A DNA stretch of 64,000 nt from Lysobacteraceae bacterium NML93-0793 (GTDB lineage Bacteria; Pseudomonadota; Gammaproteobacteria; Xanthomonadales; Xanthomonadaceae), in assembly GCA_002324875.1 (NCBI GenBank), contig NTJG01000010.1, forward strand, positions 1 through 64,000. The letters run 5' to 3'. Below the pieces are notes generated by a model. That model searched no databases, was not told where the DNA came from, and saw only the letters and a program-made list of their open reading frames with translations. Positions 9,412 to 19,716 of this stretch are shown here, one piece after another. The first letter of the stretch is position 1. Every line of letters starts with the position of its first letter. The translations under genes and the position numbers were made by a program.

Positions 9412-10335
9412 ACGCCGGAACCGCACGTAGGCGCGCTTGGCGAGGTACAGGAGGTGTCCGCCGATCCCGCCATCCTGCGCCTTGCGCAGCGCGGTGTTCT
9501 CGGCATACAGCATGCGGATGTGCGCATCGCGCTGGGTGACGAGTGCCTGCAGTTCGGCCACATCGTCCGCATCGAGCACGTGGCCTTCGCGCAGGCGCTC
9601 CGGCAACTGGCGGTTGACGTAGTACGTGGTGTGCCGCTCGGCGATCTCCTCGGCCGGCCGCGTCTTCGTATAGAAGTACAGCGCGATCGAACGCCGGCTC
9701 AGGCCCGCCTGTTCCGGCGGCAGCCGGATCTGGTCGAAGCCGTGCCAGGAACGCTCCGATGTTTCGAACAGCGCGCAGCGGTTGAACACCGGCACGATGC
9801 TGACATCGGGCCGCGGCGTGGCGTGCGGGTCACGGAACAGCTCGAAACAGCCGCCCCACGCCGCCTCCCACACCGGGTTGAGATACACGATGAGATTCAA
9901 CCGGCGGTGCCAGCGTTCGCTCGGATGGAAATTGAAATCCACATGCGGATCCAGACTCATCCCGTTGCGGTTCTCGTGCGTGCCGCCGCCGAGGTACCAG
10001 GGGTCGTAGATCAATCCGTCGATGCCGGTCAGCCGCGACAGGGCCTGCAGGAACGCCGGACCCCGGATCGCGTCATCGAGCGCGCGGTAGGCCGGCCCCA
10101 GCTGCCGCACCTTGTCGGACGTGGATTTGCCCCCGGGCTGACCATCGTCGCCGACGAAGTTGCCCTGCTCGAAGCCCGGAAACTCCGCGAGCAGGCGCTC
10201 GGCCACGCCGGGGGCGAGGAAGTCGTCGATGACCAGGTGCGGGAACGGTTCGGCGGCGGTGAACTCGGCGCCGAGGCGGTCGGCCGATTCCAGCACACGG
10301 GGATGGATGAGTGACGCGCCGGGCAATCCATGCAT
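9409..10335 (-). CDS. 2-oxoglutarate/Fe(II)-dependent oxygenase with C-terminal coiled coil
   Basis: A 308-residue protein of the prolyl-4-hydroxylase-like oxygenase fold. The iron ligands H-x-D lie in DPHVDFNFHP, the distal His in SWHGFDQI, and the 2-oxoglutarate Arg in the strand RRSIALYFYTKTR. The last ~60 residues are an acidic heptad-like helix (LDADDVAELQALVTQRDAHI) that may be a coiled coil. Relatives often act in polysaccharide or small-molecule hydroxylation, but the substrate here is unknown. The stop codon is formed by the end of a repeat element. Confidence 0.8.
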   Translation of the reverse strand: MHGLPGASLIHPRVLESADRLGAEFTAAEPFPHLVIDDFLAPGVAERLLAEFPGFEQGNFVGDDGQPGGKSTSDKVRQLGPAYRALDDAIRGPAFLQALSRLTGIDGLIYDPWYLGGGTHENRNGMSLDPHVDFNFHPSERWHRRLNLIVYLNPVWEAAWGGCFELFRDPHATPRPDVSIVPVFNRCALFETSERSWHGFDQIRLPPEQAGLSRRSIALYFYTKTRPAEEIAERHTTYYVNRQLPERLREGHVLDADDVAELQALVTQRDAHIRMLYAENTALRKAQDGGIGGHLLYLAKRAYVRFRR

Positions 10336-10408
10336 GGGCAGAACAACGGTTCGACGAATGCGGCAGTGTAGCGGGCACGATCAGGTGCCGCATCGTGCAT
10401 GCAATCGC

Positions 10409-13021
10409 CTACTCGATGATGTCCTCGAGCGATTGCCGCAAACGCGTGTAATCACCCCACGGATGCGCCTTGAGACGCTTGAGCCGTGCCGGTGCATTGC
10501 GCAGCGTCCAGGCGGCGCCGGAGTCGAGCTTGCCCAGGTCCTCCCAGCGCAGCGGCATCGACACCGGTGCACCGGCGCGTGCGCGCAACGAGAACGAGGC
10601 GACCGCCGTCGCACCGCGCCCGTTGCGCAGGTAATCGACGAAGATCTTCTGCTTGCGGAATTTCTTGGTCGCGGTGGCCACGTACGTCAGCGGATCAAGG
10701 TCCGTCATGCCCTGTGCGAAGGCATGCGCGAACGGCTTGACCACGTCCCAGGCAGTGCCGGGATTCAAAGGCACCACGACGTGCAGGCCCTTGCCGCCGG
10801 TCGTGCGCACAAACGATTCGAGACCGACCTGCTTCAGCAGTGCGCGCACCTGACGCGCCGCCGCGACCACCTCCGGCCACGGCACGCCCTCGCCCGGATC
10901 GAGGTCGAAGACGATCCGGTCCGCGGTCTCCGGCGCTTCGGCATGCGCGCCCCAGGGATGGAACTCCAGTGCATTGAACTGCACCAGCTCCATGACCGCC
11001 GCCGCATCGTTGGCGACCAGATAGTCGCTGGCGCCCGACTCGTCCTTCAGACGCACCGTCCCGACCAGCGACATGCCGGCGGTGTGGTGCTTCTGGAAGA
11101 AACAGGGCCCGTCGATACCGCCCGGGCAGCGGATCACCGACAGCGGACGCCCCGCGATCTCGGGCAGCAGCCACGGCATCGCGGCGGCATAGTAGTCGGC
11201 CACGTCGCGCTTGGTCAGCGTGTCGCCGGGAAACAGCACCTTGTCGGGGCTCGACAAGGTGGGCGGCGCGCGTTCGTCGTCTGCATCGCGCTTCGTACGC
11301 GTCTTAGTCGGCGCGTGTGCAGCGACCTTCAACCGGGTCTTCGTCGCCCGTTTCGCGGCTTTCTTGGTTCGCGTCGCTGCGTTCTGCGCGGGTCCGCTTC
11401 GCTTGGCCATGCCGTCGTCTCCGTCGCGATCGCCGTCGTGCAGATCGTCCACCGCCTTGTCGGGCCGCATCGCCTTGAGCGAGGGCTGGCGCAGCAGGCC
11501 GTGGCCGCCGGTCCCGCGCGAGAACACCTCGACGACGAAACGTGGCGCGAACCATTTCGCCGCGCGCAGGTCGGTGTCGTTCGGCGGTACGTACACGGTG
11601 GGCTCGCTGCGGCCTGCGCGGCCGATGCGGGGGGTCAGCTCGTCGAGCAGCGCATCGCTGAAGCCCGAGCCCACGCGGCCTGCATAGCGCCAGCCGTGTT
11701 CGGCGTCGGGCCGGGCGAGCAGCAGAGCGCCGAAGCCGCTGCGGCTGCCCTTGGGCGGCGTGTAGCCGACGACCGCGTACTCGTCGCTGGCCAGTTCCTT
11801 GGTCTTGCGCCAGTCATCGCCGCGCCCGGGCCGGTAGCCGCGGTCGGCGCGCTTGGAAATGATGCCTTCGAAGCCCGAATCCGCCGCCAGTTCGATCGCG
11901 GCCTCGGCATGGCCCTCGATGTGCGTGCTGAAGGCCAGGTGCGCCGGGGGGGCGTCGCCGAGGATGCGCTGCAACAGGGCCTTGCGCGCGAGCAGCGGGG
12001 CCGCGCTGATGTCGACGCCGTCCACGTGCAGCAGATCGAACAGCACCAGCGCCAGCGCGCCCTGGCGCTCGCCTGACAATGTGCCCTGCAGAAGATTGAA
12101 ATCCTCGCGGCTGCCGCGGCCGGCGATCAGTTCGCCGTCGAGCGCGGCCGATTTCAGACCGAGGCGCGCCACCGCCTCGGTGATCTCGGGCACCTTGCCG
12201 GTCCATTCCAGTGCATTGCGCGACCACAGCTGGACCTGGCCCCGCGCGACCGTCGCCAGCAGCCGGTACCCGTCCCACTTGAGTTCGTGCAGCCAGGTGT
12301 CGCCGTGTGGCGCGGCGTCGCCGAGCTTCGCGAGCTGCGGCTCGAACGCGCCGGTCGGCGCCGGTCCGCGCTTCGCACCGGGCAGCGTGCGCGCTTCGGC
12401 GGCCCAGTCGTGTGCGCGCCGGGTCGGCACGTCGACTGCGGTCTTCTTGCGCTTGCGCGCCTTGCCGGTGCCGGCGCGCTTCGCGTCTTCGGCCGGGGGC
12501 GCGGCCACGTCGGCGAGCAGGTCATCGGCTTCCAGCGTGCCGGCGTAGTCGTCGCGGTCCTTGAACAGCAGCCACTGCGGCTGCTTGGCCGGCTTGCCGG
12601 AGCGCACCAGATGCCAGCGCCCCTTGAGCTTGCGGCCGAAGAGTTCGAACCGCAGATGGCCCTTGGCGAGGCCGGCTTCGGCATCCCCGTCCGCGGCCCA
12701 GACGCCGGTATCGAACTGCGCGACGTGGCCGCCGCCGTACTGGCCTTTCGGAATGTCGCCCTCGAACCCGGCGTAGTCGAGCGGATGGTCCTCGACCTCG
12801 ACCGCCATGCGTTTCACATCCGGGTCGTAACTCGGCCCCTTCGGCACCGCCCAGCTCTTGAGCGCATCACCGATCTGCAGGCGGAAATCGTAGTGGCGCC
12901 GACTGGCGTGGTGCAGCTGCACGACGAAGATCGCGCGGCGCCCGCGCGGCGCGGGCTTGCCGGGCTCCGGCTCGCGGGTGGCGTCGAACTTCCGCTTGCG
13001 ACGGTACTCGGTAAGCGACAT
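10409..13021 (-). CDS. ligD: Multifunctional ATP-dependent DNA ligase LigD
   Basis: An 870-residue NHEJ enzyme with three domains in the order phosphoesterase - ligase - polymerase. The N-terminal 3'-phosphoesterase (about 1-190) has the QLHHASRRHYDFRL block. The ligase follows a basic linker, with the adenylated Lys248 in LKWDGYR and the motif DGELI. A Lys/Arg-rich linker leads to the C-terminal primase-polymerase (from about 584, SSPDKVLFPGD, later DLDPGEG with the metal-binding acids). It repairs double-strand breaks with Ku, whose gene starts upstream and ends 3 bp before ligD, so they form one operon. Confidence 0.96.
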   Translation of the reverse strand: MSLTEYRRKRKFDATREPEPGKPAPRGRRAIFVVQLHHASRRHYDFRLQIGDALKSWAVPKGPSYDPDVKRMAVEVEDHPLDYAGFEGDIPKGQYGGGHVAQFDTGVWAADGDAEAGLAKGHLRFELFGRKLKGRWHLVRSGKPAKQPQWLLFKDRDDYAGTLEADDLLADVAAPPAEDAKRAGTGKARKRKKTAVDVPTRRAHDWAAEARTLPGAKRGPAPTGAFEPQLAKLGDAAPHGDTWLHELKWDGYRLLATVARGQVQLWSRNALEWTGKVPEITEAVARLGLKSAALDGELIAGRGSREDFNLLQGTLSGERQGALALVLFDLLHVDGVDISAAPLLARKALLQRILGDAPPAHLAFSTHIEGHAEAAIELAADSGFEGIISKRADRGYRPGRGDDWRKTKELASDEYAVVGYTPPKGSRSGFGALLLARPDAEHGWRYAGRVGSGFSDALLDELTPRIGRAGRSEPTVYVPPNDTDLRAAKWFAPRFVVEVFSRGTGGHGLLRQPSLKAMRPDKAVDDLHDGDRDGDDGMAKRSGPAQNAATRTKKAAKRATKTRLKVAAHAPTKTRTKRDADDERAPPTLSSPDKVLFPGDTLTKRDVADYYAAAMPWLLPEIAGRPLSVIRCPGGIDGPCFFQKHHTAGMSLVGTVRLKDESGASDYLVANDAAAVMELVQFNALEFHPWGAHAEAPETADRIVFDLDPGEGVPWPEVVAAARQVRALLKQVGLESFVRTTGGKGLHVVVPLNPGTAWDVVKPFAHAFAQGMTDLDPLTYVATATKKFRKQKIFVDYLRNGRGATAVASFSLRARAGAPVSMPLRWEDLGKLDSGAAWTLRNAPARLKRLKAHPWGDYTRLRQSLEDIIE

Positions 13022-13024
13022 CGG

Positions 13025-14372
<1,348 letters not shown>

Positions 14373-14495
14373 TCGCCACTCGGCCGCCGCGCTGCGGACG
14401 CGGCGCGCGGTACCCGCGCCGCCGTGTACCCGCCAGCAGCGGACAGCAGACTGTCCATCCGGGATGGCCCTAGCCCGGGGCACGCCCATGCCCCC

Positions 14496-14522
14496 TATAA
14501 TCACCGGCTGTAATCGGTTACA
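14496..14522 (+). promoter_or_regulatory. Promoter -10 and LacI-type operator before the glycosidase gene
   Basis: A perfect -10 hexamer TATAAT (14496-14501) is followed at 14509-14522 by the dyad TGTAATCGGTTACA. A TGTAA-x-CG-x-TTACA dyad with central CG is typical of operators bound by LacI-family sugar regulators. It overlaps the expected transcription start, a repressing position. No LacI-type gene lies in the window. Confidence 0.6.
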
Positions 14523-14533
14523 CCGGAGCGTTG

Positions 14534-16711
14534 ATGCGCCTTGACGATGACCTCGAAGCGCTGCTCGCGCAGATGACGCTCGAGGAGAAGATCGGCCAGC
14601 TCGGCATTTTCGCCGACATGCTGCGTCCGTTCGCGGCGGACGTGAATCCCGAGATGAACGAGTTGAACGCCGGCGAGCTGCGCGAGCGGATCCGCGCCGG
14701 CCAGGTCGGCGCGGTGTTCAACGGCGTCGGCGCGGCGCAGGGCCGCGAGGCGCAGCGCATCGCGGTGGAAGAGAGCCGGCTCGGCATCCCCCTGTTGATG
14801 GGCGCCGACGTGATCCACGGCATGCGCACGGTGTTCCCGATCCCGCTGGGCGAGGCCGCGAGCTTCGAGCCGGACCTGGCCGAGCGCACCGCACGCGCCG
14901 CGGCGATCGAGGCGACCGCCTGCGGCCTGCACTGGACCTTCGCGCCGACGCTGGACATCGCCCGCGACCAGCGCTGGGGCCGCGTGGCCGAAGCGGCCGG
15001 CGAGGACGTGGTACTCGGCAATGCGTTCGCGGCCGCGCGCGTGCGGGGTTTCCAGGGCCGTGACCTGACCGCAGCCGATTCGCTGCTGGCCACGCCGAAG
15101 CACTTCGTCGGCTACGGCGCGGTCATGGGCGGGCTCGACTACGCCAGCGTCGAGATCTCCGAGGGCACGCTGCGCGACGTGCACCTGCCGCCGTTCAAGG
15201 CCGCGCTCGATGCCGGCGCGCTGACGGTGATGAGCGCGTTCAACGACATCAACGGCGTGCCGGCGTCCGCGCACGATGGCCTGCTGACCGACCTGCTGCG
15301 CGGCGAATGGGGCTTCGGCGGCTTCGTCGTCTCCGACTACACCGCCGACTTCGAGCTGGTCGCGCACGGCTTCGCCGGCGACGAGCGCGAGGCGACGAAA
15401 CTCGCGTTCACCGCCGGCGTCGACATGAGCATGCAGAGCGGCCTGTACGCCGCGCACCTGCCCGATCTCGTCGCCAGCGGAGAAGTGCCGATGGAGGTCA
15501 TCGACCAGGGCGTGCGCCGCGTGTTCGCGGTCAAGCAGGCGATCGGCCTGTTCGACAATCCCTACCGCTCGCTCGATCCCGAGATCGAAGCCGCGCTGGA
15601 TCCCGAGGCGCTGCACGGCGAACTCGCGCGCGATGCCGCGCGGCGTTCGATCGTGCTGCTGAAGAACGAAGATGATCTGCTGCCGCTGAAGACATCCGGC
15701 CAGGCCATCGCGCTGATCGGGCCGTACGCGCGCGACCGCGACAACATCGAAGGCTGCTGGACGCTGTTCGGCGACAAGCGCCTGCACGTCAACCTCGAGG
15801 ACGGTCTGCGCGCCGCGCTCGAGGATGGCGATGCGCTGGTCGTCGTCGACGGCAGCGGCATGGAAGAGGCGATCGAGGGCGGTCTCGAGGCCGCCGTCGA
15901 GGCCGCACGCAATGCGGACGTCGTGCTGCTCGCGATCGGCGAGCCGCAGGGTTTCAGTGGCGAGGCCCAGTCGCGCACGCAGATCGTGATTCCACCGGCG
16001 CAGCAGGCACTGGCCGAGGCCGTCGCCGCGACCGGCACGCCGGTCGTCGTGCTGTTGCGCCATGGCCGCGCACTCGCGCTGCACGGCGCAGTGCGTGATG
16101 CGCGGGCGATTCTCGCGACGTGGTTCCTGGGCACGGCCACCGGCCCGGCGATCGCCGACGTGCTGTTCGGCCACTACAACCCGTCGGCGCGGCTGCCGGT
16201 GAGTTTTCCCCGGGATTCCGGCCAGCAGCCGCTGTACTACAACCGCCAGCGCACCGGACGGCCCGAGCTGCCGACGATGTCGGAGTTCAAAAGCCGCTGG
16301 CGCGAGATGCCGCACAGCCCGCTGTATCCCTTCGGTCACGGGCTGTCGTACACGCATTTCGTCTACGGCGACGTCGAGCTGTCGGCCGATACGCTGGACT
16401 GGAACGGCACCCTGACCGTCAGCGCGACGCTGCGCAACGACGGCTCGCGCTTCGGCGAGGAAGTCGTGCAGCTCTACATCCACGACCGCGTCGCCAGCCG
16501 CGTGCGCCCGATGCGCGAGCTCAAGGCGTTCCGCAAGGTCGCCCTGGCGCCGGGCGAGTCGACGACGGTGCGCTTCGAACTGCGCCGCGACCAGCTGGCC
16601 TTCACCACGCGCAGCGGTGAGTTCGCCGCCGAGGCGGGGCTGTTCGACGTATGGATCGCGCCGCATGCCGAAGCGGGCGAGGCCCGCCAGTTCACGTTGC
16701 GGGGCCCCTGA
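14534..16711 (+). CDS. bglX: Glycoside hydrolase family 3 beta-glucosidase (BglX-like)
   Basis: A 725-residue GH3 enzyme that releases terminal beta-linked glucose or xylose. The N-terminal (beta/alpha)8 domain contains the substrate block KHFVGYGA and the nucleophile Asp in FVVSDYTADF; the second domain has IVLLKNEDDLLPL and the middle block GEPQGFSGEAQSRTQI; a C-terminal fibronectin III-like domain ends the protein (VQLYIHDRVASRVRP). No signal peptide is visible, unlike periplasmic E. coli BglX, so a cytoplasmic enzyme acting on imported oligosaccharides is likely. ATG at 14534 is preferred over the adjacent TTG at 14531. Confidence 0.92.
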   Translation: MRLDDDLEALLAQMTLEEKIGQLGIFADMLRPFAADVNPEMNELNAGELRERIRAGQVGAVFNGVGAAQGREAQRIAVEESRLGIPLLMGADVIHGMRTVFPIPLGEAASFEPDLAERTARAAAIEATACGLHWTFAPTLDIARDQRWGRVAEAAGEDVVLGNAFAAARVRGFQGRDLTAADSLLATPKHFVGYGAVMGGLDYASVEISEGTLRDVHLPPFKAALDAGALTVMSAFNDINGVPASAHDGLLTDLLRGEWGFGGFVVSDYTADFELVAHGFAGDEREATKLAFTAGVDMSMQSGLYAAHLPDLVASGEVPMEVIDQGVRRVFAVKQAIGLFDNPYRSLDPEIEAALDPEALHGELARDAARRSIVLLKNEDDLLPLKTSGQAIALIGPYARDRDNIEGCWTLFGDKRLHVNLEDGLRAALEDGDALVVVDGSGMEEAIEGGLEAAVEAARNADVVLLAIGEPQGFSGEAQSRTQIVIPPAQQALAEAVAATGTPVVVLLRHGRALALHGAVRDARAILATWFLGTATGPAIADVLFGHYNPSARLPVSFPRDSGQQPLYYNRQRTGRPELPTMSEFKSRWREMPHSPLYPFGHGLSYTHFVYGDVELSADTLDWNGTLTVSATLRNDGSRFGEEVVQLYIHDRVASRVRPMRELKAFRKVALAPGESTTVRFELRRDQLAFTTRSGEFAAEAGLFDVWIAPHAEAGEARQFTLRGP

Positions 16712-16773
16712 CCGGCGATCGGGCGCGCCTGCGCATCACCACAGGCGGTCGTCGCATGCCGGCTCGGCGCCGG

Positions 16774-18849
16774 TCAGCCGGGCATCTGCGCCCAAGCGAT
16801 GAGCGTCCGCTCGAACGTACGCGGGTGCGCGTCTTCGAAACGGTCCCATGCGGCGAAATCGTCGAGGCGCGCCCCCGGCATCCTGCGGGTGAAGGCCTGC
16901 TGCACCGTCTGCGGCACCTCGAGGCCGAGTGGTCGCACGCCGTGACGCGCGAGCAACGCAGGGATCTCAATCGGGTCCCAGGGTGTGGCCTCCGCGGCGG
17001 GCAACAGAAGATCACGGCATTCGCTGGTGGCGTAGAACGCGTCGAAGCGCACGGGCTCGCGTCGCGGATCGTCATCCGGCAGCGCGAGAACGGCCTCGCG
17101 CAGCGCGCGGATTCCATCCGGTATTGGCGTCGCGCCGAGGGTCCGGACCCAGTCGCGGCACGGCTGGATGCCGCGACGGCCGCGCCGGGTGTCGAATGCG
17201 AGCCGCAGCAGACCACGCGGCGCCAGGCAGGCCACCAGCGCCGCGATGGCTGCGTCGGATGTTCCCTGCTGCTGGAGGAACGCGCGCGAGGCGTCGATGA
17301 AATCGAAACGCCGCCCCGACGCGTGCAACTGGGCGGGACCGGCCTGCGCGAACGCGATGCCGGCCGCGGCGTGACGCCGGGCCAGTGTCATCGCGTAGCC
17401 CAGGCAGGCCCGACTCGTGTCGACGGCGAGCAGATGCAGGCCGTCGATGCGCAGCGCCATCTCGATCGCGTGCTCGCCGGTGCCGCACGCGGCGTGCAGC
17501 GCGCGGATGCCGCCCGGCGCCGACGCGAGCTCGATCACCGGTGCGCCGGCGATGACCTGACGCGCGAAGTGCGGCAGCGGGATACGGGCGGACTGCGCCG
17601 GCACGGCCGTCCAGCGCGGCAGCGGCTCGCTGTCCTCGTCGTCCGACGCCGTGCCGGACGCGGTGTGCTCGCCGCCCGTGAGCGACGGCACCTCGGCCGA
17701 TGCCGCCCGCGCCTGCTGGCGCAGCGCGAGCTGTTGCGTCACCAGCCGGGTGATGGCGTCGGGCCACGCCGAACTGCGCAGCCCGGCATCGTCGGAAAGG
17801 ACGCTGTCGACCGGCGCGTACATCGCGAACGCAAGCACCTCGAACGGTGATTCATGCCCGTCCTGGAGCCGGGCGGCCAGGGCGTGGACCTGCGCCGTCT
17901 CCGCCTCGGTCTGTGCCCAGCAGTACGCGTTGCGCCAGCACTGCGTGGCGATCGCGACCGCGAGGCGCACGACCGGTTCCAGCGCCGCGACGCTGTCGAC
18001 CGCCGTCAGCTGCGCCAGCAGCCGGCGCCGGGTGTCGGTGAGCAGGCGTTCGAGCGCCGGCGCGGTGATCCGCGCATGCACCAGCACGCGCATCAGCAGC
18101 GGCATGTCCGCCAGCACCTCGAGCGCGGCCGCAGGCGCATCGGCGCGCGGCAGGTCCAGCGCCACCTTCGCCATCGCCAACGGGGCGAGCGATTGCGGCG
18201 GCAACAGCGGCGTGCCGAGCCCTTCGATGAGGAGGCGGACGACCCGCGGATCGTGCAACGCACAGGCCATCGTGTGCCCATGCTCCACGAGCAAGATGAG
18301 CGCCGCCTGGGCGACGAGCAGCGAACCCGGGCTGCCCGCCAGACAGTCGAGGTAGGCGCGCAGCGCGTCATCGGGACGCCCCAGTGCCCGCAAGGCCTGG
18401 GCACGGTGGATGCTCGCCGAAATGTCGCCTGGTGCCAGACGCAGCGCCGTCTCGAAGCAGTCGAGCGCACGCCGCGGCTCGTCGTTGTCGAGCCACGCAT
18501 TGCCCAGCCGGTCGTGTGCGCCGGCGTCGTCCGGGTGCGCGACCACGGCCTGCTCGAGCTGCAGCCAGCGCTGCCGTGTGGTGCCGCCCGCGTGCCGGCA
18601 GGCGTCGAGATGCGCGCGGCAGTCCGTATTGTCCGGCTCGATCACCAGCACCCGCCTGCACAGCGCCGCCGCCTCGTCGAACTTCGATTGCGCGATGAGC
18701 ACCGCGCTGAGATTGACCAGCACCGACACGCGGTCCGGCGTCAGCGCCAGCGCCTCGCGATAGCGGGCTTCCGCTGCGGCGAAGCGGTGCCGTTCGTGAT
18801 GCGCCAGGCCTTCGAAGAACAGCGCGCGCGCCTGGTCCATCGCGATCAT
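16774..18849 (-). CDS. TPR - SAM-dependent methyltransferase protein
   Basis: A 691-residue fusion. Residues about 1-190 form tetratricopeptide repeats (AEARYREALALTPD, ALDCFETALRLAPG). A helical middle section follows, then a Rossmann methyltransferase domain from about 465 with the SAM-binding motif LHAACGTGEHAIEMAL and the acidic VDTS strand end. Such TPR-methyltransferases may modify proteins or glycans, but no substrate is indicated. It overlaps the upstream amidase gene by 4 bp. ATG at 18849 is used; a second Met is three codons later. Confidence 0.75.
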   Translation of the reverse strand: MIAMDQARALFFEGLAHHERHRFAAAEARYREALALTPDRVSVLVNLSAVLIAQSKFDEAAALCRRVLVIEPDNTDCRAHLDACRHAGGTTRQRWLQLEQAVVAHPDDAGAHDRLGNAWLDNDEPRRALDCFETALRLAPGDISASIHRAQALRALGRPDDALRAYLDCLAGSPGSLLVAQAALILLVEHGHTMACALHDPRVVRLLIEGLGTPLLPPQSLAPLAMAKVALDLPRADAPAAALEVLADMPLLMRVLVHARITAPALERLLTDTRRRLLAQLTAVDSVAALEPVVRLAVAIATQCWRNAYCWAQTEAETAQVHALAARLQDGHESPFEVLAFAMYAPVDSVLSDDAGLRSSAWPDAITRLVTQQLALRQQARAASAEVPSLTGGEHTASGTASDDEDSEPLPRWTAVPAQSARIPLPHFARQVIAGAPVIELASAPGGIRALHAACGTGEHAIEMALRIDGLHLLAVDTSRACLGYAMTLARRHAAAGIAFAQAGPAQLHASGRRFDFIDASRAFLQQQGTSDAAIAALVACLAPRGLLRLAFDTRRGRRGIQPCRDWVRTLGATPIPDGIRALREAVLALPDDDPRREPVRFDAFYATSECRDLLLPAAEATPWDPIEIPALLARHGVRPLGLEVPQTVQQAFTRRMPGARLDDFAAWDRFEDAHPRTFERTLIAWAQMPG

Positions 18850-19607
18850 CGGGTGGGCACCGGCGCGCGCGGCGCGATCGTCCAGCCCTGCTGCAGCGCG
18901 TGGAGGATGCGCCGGTCCTCGTCGTCGAGTCCGCCATCGACAGCGCCGCGGAAGCGCATGCGGAACGCACGCGTGGTCGCGGCCATGTTGTCGACCGGAT
19001 ACCCGATCGCACGCAGCGCCTGCATCGCATCAAACCCGGCCGGCGCGGGCGGCGTGCCGTCCTGCGGCCAGAGGCCGTAGCCGTGCTCGGCGAGTCGACG
19101 CCAGGGAAAGTGCACGCCGGGATCGATCTTCCGGCCGGGCGCCATGTCGGCATGGCCGATGAAGTTCGCGGCCGGTATCCGCCAGCGTGTCTTCAGATCC
19201 TCCAGCAGGACCAGCAGGCTTCCGATCAGCGGCTCCGGGAACGGTACGCGTCCGTCGTTGTCGAGTTCGATCCCGATCGACGCCGAGTTGACATCCGAGA
19301 TCGCACCCCAGCTGCCGGCACCGGCATGCCAGGCGCGGTCGTGGTCGGACACCAGCTGATAGCGCGTGCCGTCCTGGCCGATGAGGTAGTGCGCGCTGAC
19401 ACGGCCGCCACTGTTGGCGGTGCGCAGCGTGTCGAGGCTGCGCTGCACCGAGTCCTGCTCGGTGTAGTGCAGCACCACCAGCACCGGGCGACGCGCGTCG
19501 TGGTTCGGCGACGGCACCCACGTGGCCAGCGGATTCCGCGGCGCCTGGTGATGGGCGCAAGCGGACAGCAGCAGGGCCGCGAGTATCGGTAAGAGGGGTC
19601 GAAACAT
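18846..19607 (-). CDS. N-acetylmuramoyl-L-alanine amidase, AmiD-like lipoprotein
   Basis: A 253-residue amidase_2 family lipoprotein that cleaves the amide between MurNAc and the stem peptide. The signal peptide ends with the lipobox LLSAC. The zinc His are in VVLHYTEQ and IGHADMAPGRKIDPG; WHAGAGSW and SIGIELDNDG are the usual core strands. The C-terminal ~70 residues (ALRAIGYPVDN...) resemble a peptidoglycan-binding helical domain as in AmiD. ATG at 19607 gives a compact signal peptide; an ATG at 19622 is also in frame. Confidence 0.9.
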   Translation of the reverse strand: MFRPLLPILAALLLSACAHHQAPRNPLATWVPSPNHDARRPVLVVLHYTEQDSVQRSLDTLRTANSGGRVSAHYLIGQDGTRYQLVSDHDRAWHAGAGSWGAISDVNSASIGIELDNDGRVPFPEPLIGSLLVLLEDLKTRWRIPAANFIGHADMAPGRKIDPGVHFPWRRLAEHGYGLWPQDGTPPAPAGFDAMQALRAIGYPVDNMAATTRAFRMRFRGAVDGGLDDEDRRILHALQQGWTIAPRAPVPTR

Positions 19608-19667
19608 CGCGCGATTGCACACGGGCCGCGACGCCAGCGCAAGTCATTGGAAATCTGCCCACCGTAG

Positions 19668-19696
19668 GCGGGCGGCGAAGACGTGCCGCCGCCCGC
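19668..19696 (-). terminator. GC-rich hairpin after amtB
   Basis: A 10-bp perfect stem (GCGGGCGGCG at 19668-19677 with 19687-19696) lies 20 bp after the amtB stop. There is no T-tract, so this is a weak terminator call. Confidence 0.35.
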
Positions 19697-19716
19697 GCAG
19701 TGCCTGCCTCAGGCCC

